Shown here piece after piece: positions 51,538-57,648 of a DNA stretch of 57,648 nt. The notes beneath the pieces are model-generated. The model was not told the origin of the DNA, made no database searches, and saw nothing but the letters and a program-made list of their open reading frames with translations. The position numbers and the translations under genes were made by a program. How positions within the stretch are numbered: position 1 is the first letter of the stretch; each line of letters starts with the position of its first letter. Source of the DNA: Lentilactobacillus rapi DSM 19907 = JCM 15042 (GTDB lineage: Bacteria > Bacillota > Bacilli > Lactobacillales > Lactobacillaceae); contig NZ_AZEI01000013.1 of NCBI RefSeq assembly GCF_001436255.1, positions 1-57,648 of the forward strand, written 5' to 3'.

Positions 51538-53090
51538 AATATCGTTTAGGAATTGATGTTGGTGGAACCAATACGGACGCAGTCATTCTTGATGAATCAC
51601 TTAATGTGATTGAGAGTACTAAATCACATACGACCCCAGATATTGAAACTGGTATTTATAATTCAATGAAAACAGTTATTGATCATTCTGGGATTGATCC
51701 CAACATGATTACGCATGCAATGTTGGGGACAACTCAATGCACAAACGCAATTGTCGAACGGAAGAATTTAGCAAAAGTGGGAATTATCAGATTAGGGTAT
51801 CCAGCGTCAGTGTCAATTCTTCCCTATACTGCGTGGCCCGAAGATATGGTGAAGGTTCTTTCTGGCAAGTACAGCATTCTTCACGGTGGTGCAGAATATA
51901 ATGGCAATCCGATTTCTGATTTTGATGGAAACGAGCTACGACAATTGCTTAAGGATTGGCGCGGTCAGGTTGAATCAATTGCGATTGTTGGGGTGTTTTC
52001 CTCGATTAAACCCGAACAGGAAAATGAAGCTGCAGCAATCATCAAAGAGGAATATGGAGAAGACTTTCCAGTTTCATTGTCTTCAACCATTGGCTCTATC
52101 GGACTTATTGAACGGGAAAATGCAACAATCTTAAATGCTGCTCTTCATAACGTTATTCAAAGGACGGCAAACGGATTTGCACAATCACTGATTCATGAAG
52201 GCGTTAAAAATGCTAAGACTTATCTATGTCAAAATGATGGGACATTGATGTCGATTGATTATGCGCGCCATTATCCAATTTTAACCATTGGCAGCGGTCC
52301 AACCAATAGTATTCGGGGTGCGTCATATCTGGCTGATTCGAAAAATGCGGTCGTGTTGGATATTGGTGGCACTACAGCTGATCTGGGAGTCCTCGTGAAT
52401 GGTTTCCCACGTGAATCTTCAATTGCGGTAGATGTCGGCGGAATTCGGACTAATTTTAGAATGCCTGATATCATTTCGATTGGATTAGGTGGTGGTAGCA
52501 TCGTTACTGAGGACGATAATGGGGACATTACTATTGGTCCTGAAAGTGTTGGCTATCAAATTGAAGAGAAATCACTGGTTTTTGGTGGCAAAACGATGAC
52601 AACTACTGATATCGCTGTTAGGTTAGGCAAGTCAGATGTTGGCGAATATCAAAATGTTGCCGGAATTAGCTTGGCGTTTGCTCAACGGGTTGAAGATAAG
52701 ATTCAAGAAATTATTGAGAATGCCATTGATCAAATGAAAACCAGCAGTGACGATGTTGATTTGATTCTCGTAGGTGGTGGGGCAATTATTGCTCCTAAAC
52801 AACTGCAGGGGGTTAAAACAATTATTCAACACCCTCAAGGGTCGGTTGCAAATGCGATTGGCGCATCAATTGCTCAGGTCAGTGGGGACTTCGAAAAATT
52901 ATATTCGTACGAAAAAGTTCAACGAGAGGATGCCTTAAATGACGCCCGCAGTTTTGCCGAAGATCAGGCAGTTGCTGCCGGAGCTAACGTAAGTACATTG
53001 GAACTTGTTGATGTAAATGAAACTCCACTCGCATATGCCCCTGGTAAAACGACCAAAGTGAGAATTAAGGTGGTTGGCGAGTTAAATTAA
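51534..53090 (+). CDS. Hydantoinase/oxoprolinase (HyuA) family protein
   Basis: A 518-residue ASKHA-fold protein with phosphate loop GIDVGGTNTDAVILDE, TQCTNAIVERKNLAKVG, VVLDIGGTTADLGVLV (second phosphate loop) and ISIGLGGGSIV. HyuA proteins open hydantoin or 5-oxoproline rings with ATP, usually with a HyuB partner. No HyuB is present; the adjacent DUF917 gene may replace it. It is shorter than full HyuA (about 680-700), lacking the typical C-terminal extension, but the short form is common next to DUF917. Confidence 0.86.
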   Translation: MKYRLGIDVGGTNTDAVILDESLNVIESTKSHTTPDIETGIYNSMKTVIDHSGIDPNMITHAMLGTTQCTNAIVERKNLAKVGIIRLGYPASVSILPYTAWPEDMVKVLSGKYSILHGGAEYNGNPISDFDGNELRQLLKDWRGQVESIAIVGVFSSIKPEQENEAAAIIKEEYGEDFPVSLSSTIGSIGLIERENATILNAALHNVIQRTANGFAQSLIHEGVKNAKTYLCQNDGTLMSIDYARHYPILTIGSGPTNSIRGASYLADSKNAVVLDIGGTTADLGVLVNGFPRESSIAVDVGGIRTNFRMPDIISIGLGGGSIVTEDDNGDITIGPESVGYQIEEKSLVFGGKTMTTTDIAVRLGKSDVGEYQNVAGISLAFAQRVEDKIQEIIENAIDQMKTSSDDVDLILVGGGAIIAPKQLQGVKTIIQHPQGSVANAIGASIAQVSGDFEKLYSYEKVQREDALNDARSFAEDQAVAAGANVSTLELVDVNETPLAYAPGKTTKVRIKVVGELN

Positions 53091-53118
53091 ATATTATTTA
53101 CCGTTGTAGTTCGGCACG

Positions 53119-53157
53119 AGCCATTCCGAAAGCTAAGGTTATTGAAATGGCTTTTTT
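53119..53157 (+). terminator. Terminator of the hydantoin-type operon
   Basis: AGCCATT pairs with AATGGCT over a 20-nt loop that can pair partly, then TTTTTT. Confidence 0.65.
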
Positions 53158-53595
53158 AATACGAAAAATAGTGTTTATAATTTTCTAATTTCCATGGTAA
53201 TTAATAGTGAACACAAAAAAATCTCATTCAAGTGATGGATCTTTTTTATAGATTGGCAAATCATAGGCAGTAATCGGACAACCCAACTAAAACCTCAGAA
53301 TTTAATTTTTAATTATCAAGCAGGGAATTTAAAATTGTTTGGGTAACTTTTGAGGTTAATGATTCTACAAAAAACAAAGAGACAAATCTTCAAGGACGGA
53401 ACTTTGAATTTGTTCAAGGGTCTGTAAACCATCTAATGAGACTTCATTTTATTAGAAGTAATAACGTATTGAAAGAACAGATTATCAAAGTTGCTTATAC
53501 AAGGTTATATTTCGATTAACGTGTCATGAAATAAAAAAATGATTAAATTAAATAAGAATCGAGTCTGTGAGTGAATCGATATAAGTCTTCGACAT

Positions 53596-53611
53596 TGTTA
53601 CACGTGAAACA
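53596..53611. promoter_or_regulatory. parS site (ParB/Spo0J binding)
   Basis: TGTTACACGTGAAACA matches the bacterial parS consensus TGTTNCACGTGAAACA at every fixed position. It lies in non-coding DNA and is extended on both sides into a 26-bp near-palindrome, GACATTGTTACAC / GTGAAACAATGTC (53591-53616, 12 of 13 pairs). Chance occurrence of 15 fixed bases in 57.6 kb is far below one in a thousand. parS sites cluster around the replication origin in Firmicutes. Confidence 0.85.
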
Positions 53612-53636
53612 ATGTCTTTTAATTAGTAACCACAGT

Positions 53637-53675
53637 AAAAGGCGATTTCTTTTTAACGAAGAAGTCGCCTTTTTG
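53637..53675. terminator. Free-standing terminator-like hairpin
   Basis: AAAAGGCGATTTCTT pairs with AAGAAGTCGCCTTTTT. No gene ends nearby, so it may belong to a lost gene or an unseen transcript. Confidence 0.65.
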
Positions 53676-54408
53676 TGTGGACAGTTGCGCTAATCACGCT
53701 AATATGTTCAATTATCCGCCGCATTAAAAGTGATTATCAATAGTTTCAACTAAATCAAGTCAAATCGTGGGTCAAACCTGCGAGTAATCTGGTCGCAATC
53801 GACCAGCTAAGTGGTATTTCGGTGGTTGGAGATCCCGATCAGGCTGCCATTTGAGTGAAAGCCGATTATTTCAACTCAATGTCCAATGATTGATTTAATT
53901 GTATTCCCGCGTTAAATATTGATAACTATCAGCACGGATAGTTGATTCGAACAAGTTCCCTCAGAACTTTGAGACTATAGGACCCCCGCTTTAAAGCTGA
54001 ATATGATAGGTGTATGCAGTACAGCAAGATTCAAAGTGCGATTAGCTGGATACCTAAATCTCCACACCTCTATTATAATATATTGTGAAATGATAAACAA
54101 TGTGAATTTTGTTGGTTTGGATAAGCTTGATTAACCTTTTGAAATGAACACGGCCGGCGATTTAGAATTATCGGCAAGTGTATGTAACTTTTTATTACAT
54201 ATATTTTGGAAAAAATGTATGTAATAAAAAGTGATGACCTCACCAGTGCTGTTCAACCATGTGCTAATAATTATGCATATTTGTTATTCCAATTAAAGCT
54301 TTAATTAAAGCAACAAAAACCGAAAGCATCTAAAGCATTCTCCTAACATTTCCATGTAATAAATGAATATGTAATTTAAATAAACGCACTATTATATATA
54401 TTTATACA
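53676..54408. other. Non-coding stretch, possible gene remnant
   Basis: No intact ORF. A plus-strand frame near 53780-53860 reads LVAIDQLSGISVVGDPDQAAI before a stop and then continues VKADYFNSM, which looks protein-like (the GDPDQA piece recalls UvrD-type helicases), but it is too short to assign. The stretch also holds the inverted repeat at 54187-54232. Confidence 0.3.
54187..54232. repeat. Perfect 15-bp inverted repeat
   Basis: ACTTTTTATTACATA (54187-54201) and TATGTAATAAAAAGT (54218-54232) with a 16-nt spacer. It could be a terminator, an operator for a regulator sensing the downstream permease substrate, or a MITE core; nothing decides between these. Confidence 0.55.
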
Positions 54409-54436
54409 TTGACAACCCTGATAATCATGCTACAAT
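54409..54436 (+). promoter_or_regulatory. Promoter of the permease-dipeptidase operon
   Basis: TTGACA (54409-54414), 16 bp, TACAAT (54431-54436), then a 50-nt leader with TTGGAGG ahead of 54489. Confidence 0.7.
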
Positions 54437-54488
54437 TCATTTAACTCATGTTAAAAGATATTACATGAAATGAATTGGAGGCCATTAG

Positions 54489-55925
54489 ATGGAGCATTCA
54501 CTTAAGCATAGTATTAGCTTCTTTGGACTGATCGCATTAGGAGCCGGTGGCGTCATTGGCAGCAGTTGGATTTATACCAATAGTCAATTTTTTAAGACTT
54601 ATGGTGCCGGCGGCGAAATATTTGGGTTACTAGCCGCGGCTTGTCTTGCAGTCTTGGTATCATTGTCGTTCGCGGAGCTCTCAACAACTTTCTCTCGATC
54701 AGGCGGGGAAGTTGTGTATGGTTACGCGGCTTTTGGAAAAAAAGGATCATTATTTGCTGGTTGGGCATTACTCGGGGCATATATTAGTACGTTGGCATTT
54801 TATGTGACGGCATCCAGTTTGCTCATCTCAACGATTTTTCCTCAAATTGCAATTGGCCCGTATTATTCATTTGCAGGCGTTAAAGTTTATTTAACTGAAT
54901 TAGTAATTGGAATTGCGATCATGCTGTTGGTTTTTTTGATTAACTATTTTGGTGCCAAATTAACTGGTCGGGTGCAGATATTGATGTTTCTGTTATTGGT
55001 AGTTCTTGGCTTGTCTCTGGTTGTCGTCGGCTTCTCACGGGGAAACGTTGCTAATTTTCTCCCGGCTTTTTCACAAAGCCAAGATAAAGTATCTTCAATT
55101 TTTCGATTTATTTTACCTGCAATGACCTTTCTGACTGGCTGGGAATCAGTCGCAATCATGGCAGAAGAGGCAAAATTTCCGAAGAAACGAATCGGGACGG
55201 TGGTAATCTTATCAATTGTAATCGCTGCGGTTTATTACATTTCGGTATTGCTATCATCAGCTTGGGTGTACCCTTGGCAGCAGACTGCCGGTATGCAAAT
55301 GGGGACAATTGATGCATTCAAAGCAGCTGGTTTTCCAATCCTGAGTGTTTTTGCCTACGCCATTTCATTTTTGGGGTTGGCAACGAGTGCCATGACGCTG
55401 TTTACTGCAGCATCCCGTCTTGTCTTTTCGTTAGCCAGAGCCCGTATCCTGCCTCAAAGATTTACGAAAGTTCATCCAAAATATGGGACGCCCGTCAATG
55501 CATTATGGCTGGTCTTAGCACTCGTTCTTGGAATGGGTTGGCTCGGGAAAGGAGCTTTAGTTTATTTCCTTGATATGGGTGGCTTTCTCGTAGCATTAGC
55601 TTGGTCATTTAGTACATTTTGTTTGTTGAAGATTCGGCGCAAATACCCATACCTGGATGGTGGATTCAAAAACAAGCATTTGTTCTTTCCAACTTTTGGT
55701 GGGGTGATTGCGCTTGGGGTAGCTGGTTTGACATTGATTCCGGGAACCCCCGTTTCACTTGTTTGGCCATATGAATACATTATTTTAGCCATTTGGTGTG
55801 GCTTTGGGCTAGTAAGCTACTTTACTCAAAAGGGCGAACAATCTGTTTCGGAAGAATTTATGGGAGCAGATTCTCAGTTACTTAACTCTAAAAATGTCTC
55901 AAGTAATCCAAAGGAGGTTCTTTAA
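54489..55925 (+). CDS. APC-superfamily amino acid permease
   Basis: A 478-residue 12-helix transporter: LIALGAGGVIGSSWIY in helix 1 (the GAGxIGS substrate loop), LSFAELSTTFSRSGGEVVYGYAAFG, GWESVAIMAEEAKFPKKRIG in the helix 6-7 area, and SRLVFSLARARILPQRFTKVHPKYGTP. It is followed at once (stop at 55925, next ATG at 55926) by a D-Ala-D-Ala dipeptidase, so D-alanine or a related cell-wall amino acid is a fair guess for its cargo. Confidence 0.87.
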   Translation: MEHSLKHSISFFGLIALGAGGVIGSSWIYTNSQFFKTYGAGGEIFGLLAAACLAVLVSLSFAELSTTFSRSGGEVVYGYAAFGKKGSLFAGWALLGAYISTLAFYVTASSLLISTIFPQIAIGPYYSFAGVKVYLTELVIGIAIMLLVFLINYFGAKLTGRVQILMFLLLVVLGLSLVVVGFSRGNVANFLPAFSQSQDKVSSIFRFILPAMTFLTGWESVAIMAEEAKFPKKRIGTVVILSIVIAAVYYISVLLSSAWVYPWQQTAGMQMGTIDAFKAAGFPILSVFAYAISFLGLATSAMTLFTAASRLVFSLARARILPQRFTKVHPKYGTPVNALWLVLALVLGMGWLGKGALVYFLDMGGFLVALAWSFSTFCLLKIRRKYPYLDGGFKNKHLFFPTFGGVIALGVAGLTLIPGTPVSLVWPYEYIILAIWCGFGLVSYFTQKGEQSVSEEFMGADSQLLNSKNVSSNPKEVL

Positions 55926-56681
55926 ATGGCTAACGATATTGACCAACCCATTCCGGTTTCAAAACAACCGTGGGATTGGAAATTGTCTCATGATCCGTTG
56001 ATTGAAGAATCAGGGGAGCCGCTAATTGAGGCGGCGTTTTACCCAGAACGAATCTTAACGTTTCCAGAATATTTTTATCAAGGATTAGATGGGACGGTGT
56101 TGCCAATTTTCATTCGTCAAGGAGCCTATGATCGACTAATTAAGGCAGCGGCTAGCCTTCCGAAAGGCTATAAGTTTGTCCTATTTGATGTCTGGCGTTC
56201 TAATCCCACCCAGAAAAGTTTATTCGATACTCTCAAAAATCAATTGCGTGGGCTGTTCCCGGATTTATCAGAAGAAAAGTTAACTGCCCGCACCCTGATT
56301 ACGGTTGCCCCACCTTCCAAAGATCCGAAAAGGCCTTCACCGCATAATACGGGTGGGGCGGTTGATTTGTCGATTGCAGACGCTAGTGGTCATCTATTGG
56401 ATTTTGGAACGCCATTTGATGATCATACGGAGGTTGCTAGGACGACGTATTTTGAAGAAAAACGTCTTAAGGATGAATCATTGACCGAAAAAGAGATAAC
56501 GATCATTAAGAACCGCCGGCTTCTGTACCAAGTGATGATAAGTGCTGGCTTTACCAACTATACCGATGAGTGGTGGCATTACGACTATGGCAATCAAAAC
56601 TGGGCCTGGAAGTCAGGAAAGGACACCGCCATTTATGGGTCGGCTAAGCCTAAATTTGCTTGGCGGGATCCGTTTGAATGA
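55926..56681 (+). CDS. D-alanyl-D-alanine dipeptidase (VanX/DdpX type)
   Basis: A zinc dipeptidase of 251 residues that would split D-Ala-D-Ala. The M15D site is complete: SPHNTGGAVDLS gives zinc ligands His140 and Asp147, EWWHYDYG gives catalytic Glu215 and zinc ligand His218, and FDVWRSNP gives the transition-state Arg91. No signal peptide, so cytoplasmic. The ATG follows AAGGAGG inside the end of the permease gene. In lactobacilli with D-Ala-D-Lac cell walls such an enzyme clears free D-Ala-D-Ala; with a permease it may instead serve in nutrition. Confidence 0.9.
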   Translation: MANDIDQPIPVSKQPWDWKLSHDPLIEESGEPLIEAAFYPERILTFPEYFYQGLDGTVLPIFIRQGAYDRLIKAAASLPKGYKFVLFDVWRSNPTQKSLFDTLKNQLRGLFPDLSEEKLTARTLITVAPPSKDPKRPSPHNTGGAVDLSIADASGHLLDFGTPFDDHTEVARTTYFEEKRLKDESLTEKEITIIKNRRLLYQVMISAGFTNYTDEWWHYDYGNQNWAWKSGKDTAIYGSAKPKFAWRDPFE

Positions 56682-56708
56682 TTATAATGAAATTATTAAA
56701 AAGACAAG

Positions 56709-56763
56709 CAGATCCATTCCTTTTGAAGTGCAATTAACTTCAAATTGGAATGGATCTGTTTTT
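56709..56763. terminator. Terminator after the dipeptidase gene
   Basis: CAGATCCATTCC pairs with GGAATGGATCTG, with an inner TTTGAAGT / ACTTCAAA arm, then TTTTT. Serves convergent genes. Confidence 0.88.
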
Positions 56764-56779
56764 GTGATATTTTGAAAAA

Positions 56780-57313
56780 TTACCGACTCCAGCGCCAAGC
56801 CATCACGATATCCAAGATCGATATGACCACTAAGGTTGCCCCGAAGAATTGGAGAACCACCAACACAGTGCCGAATGGATTAAACATCAGCATGATGCCC
56901 ACTAAGACCAACAAAATCCCATACAGGCTATTTGGAAAAGGCGAAACGTTCACGTATTCACGATGCTGTTGAATGCCGTCAACCGTTTTGGAGATGCCCA
57001 TGATAACCAGCGTCAGGCCGACAATAAATGGCAAAAAGGCAAGCAATGGTTTGGCAAATATCCAAATGATCAGCGCAATAATCAACTGTGAGACGCCCAT
57101 TGTCAGGCTGTAGCTGGTGATATCATCGTGGGATCGCTGCCACCAGCCAGAAATCAAGTTGATAATGCCAAACACCGCGAAAAAGACTGCCAATATGATA
57201 ATAAAAATGTTCAAAGTTTCATGTGGTTCAAACAGGAACAGTAGGCCAAAAATGATATAAGCCAAACTTTTGAGCCAAACATAATTTCTAATTTGATTGA
57301 TAAATGAGTACAT
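56780..57313 (-). CDS. HdeD-family (DUF308) membrane protein
   Basis: 177 residues with six hydrophobic helices in three repeated pairs: SLAYIIFGLLFLF, IIILAVFFAVFGIINLISGWWQR, LIIALIIWIFAKPLLAFLPFIVGLTLVIMGISKTVDGI and GILLVLVGIMLMFNPFG. The W/G-rich loop GWWQR is typical of DUF308. Linked to acid or envelope stress in enterics; role here unknown. GGGGAGAT precedes the ATG. Confidence 0.83.
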   Translation of the reverse strand: MYSFINQIRNYVWLKSLAYIIFGLLFLFEPHETLNIFIIILAVFFAVFGIINLISGWWQRSHDDITSYSLTMGVSQLIIALIIWIFAKPLLAFLPFIVGLTLVIMGISKTVDGIQQHREYVNVSPFPNSLYGILLVLVGIMLMFNPFGTVLVVLQFFGATLVVISILDIVMAWRWSR

Positions 57314-57389
57314 ATGATCTCCCCCAACTTATTACTGTCTTCATGATACGAGAAATGTTATCAAAACAACAGTAATTAGTAACAGGTTA

Positions 57390-57608
57390 TCAGATTTTTT
57401 GGTGGGTCTTAAAGTCGAATATTGGAATGACAAGTAGGGACAGGAATGGTAACCAAATTAAGTTGGCATAAACATTTAGGAAAGCGTGGTTTAAATGAAC
57501 CTTCAGTTGATGTTTAATGTGAGCAATGAGGGATTTTAACTGGTGATCCAAGTCATTTTCTTTCTTAGTAATCGTTTGGCTAACTGTGGCTGAGAAACTG
57601 TTTGAGAT
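57390..57608 (-). pseudogene. Possible tail of an MFS-type transporter gene
   Basis: A minus-strand frame of 72 codons after a TAG at 57609 reads ISNSFSATVSQTITKKEND, then LNHAFLNVYANLIWLPFLSLLVIPIFDF and KTHQKI before the stop. The last part looks like the final helix of drug-efflux MFS proteins. There is no ATG start and the window ends close by, so this could be a decayed gene or the end of one whose frame is broken. The rest of 57314-57648 shows nothing else. Confidence 0.35.
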
Positions 57609-57648
57609 CTAAATTGAGTTTTGGTATACTTTTGCAAAAAAGGAAATT

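Noticed and set aside
53591-53620. Plain transcription terminator in place of parS
   Set aside because: The hairpin and TTTT could act as a terminator, but exact agreement with all 15 fixed parS bases and the absence of a gene ending there make parS the better reading; both could be true.
1-57648. CRISPR array, rRNA or tRNA genes
   Set aside because: No regularly spaced short direct repeats and no tRNA- or rRNA-like sequence were found on reading either strand; the 124-bp repeats are only three copies and fold as hairpins.

Overview
The window looks like chromosomal DNA of a Lactobacillaceae member, most likely a heterofermentative species of the Lentilactobacillus/buchneri type. This rests on moderate GC, strong AGGAGG-type ribosome binding sites, OppA-type lipoproteins, a T-box leader, cre-like boxes, and lactobacillus-style IS21, IS66 and IS3 sequences. 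The genus is an inference from gene content; no rRNA or tRNA gene is present to settle it.

Left end (1-15.3 kb), accessory DNA: an IS21-family element on the minus strand whose istA is cut in two by an IS66-family element, itself inactivated by a nonsense codon in tnpC. Next comes a defence island flanked by two diverged direct copies of a segment made of a HicB-like gene, a terminator and the tail of a choloylglycine-hydrolase gene. The island holds a SIR2-domain gene with a LexA-type box inside its promoter, and an EVE-domain McrB plus McrC pair sitting between the decayed N-terminal and C-terminal remnants of a GmrSD-like (DUF262/DUF1524) gene. An intact choloylglycine hydrolase, a DUF606 transporter and a glutamine-amidotransferase-like gene follow.

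Metabolic region (15.3-30 kb): a LacI-family regulator stands between a minus-strand unit carrying two LacI-type operators and a plus-strand unit for peptides (dipeptide epimerase, peptide-binding lipoprotein, S15 hydrolase). A deoxyribose set (deoC, a DUF4432 mutarotase-like gene, a ribokinase-family kinase, SorC/DeoR regulator) and a ribose set (rbsK, rbsD, FucP-like permease) follow, then a Gfo/Idh/MocA oxidoreductase. Three copies of a 123-124 bp hairpin repeat lie in intergenic leaders, two of them directly before the ribosome binding sites of transporter genes.

Core and envelope region (30-44 kb): sbcDC; an HPr paralogue with Met instead of His at position 15, Ser46 kept, and a perfect cre box upstream (Crh-like); a C39-type peptidase; a DUF218 gene and an apparently frameshifted VanZ-RDD gene; a T-box-controlled proline-iminopeptidase/OppA operon; an ABC ATPase with no adjacent permease; paired crcB fluoride channels; and a YitT-family protein.

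Right end (44-57.6 kb): a GntP permease with glycerate kinase; a PucR regulator followed by hydantoin-racemase-like, NCS1 permease, DUF917 and hydantoinase/oxoprolinase genes that look like one catabolic operon; a 1.4 kb non-coding region holding an exact match to the ParB-binding parS consensus; an amino-acid permease with a VanX-type D-Ala-D-Ala dipeptidase; and an HdeD-like membrane protein.
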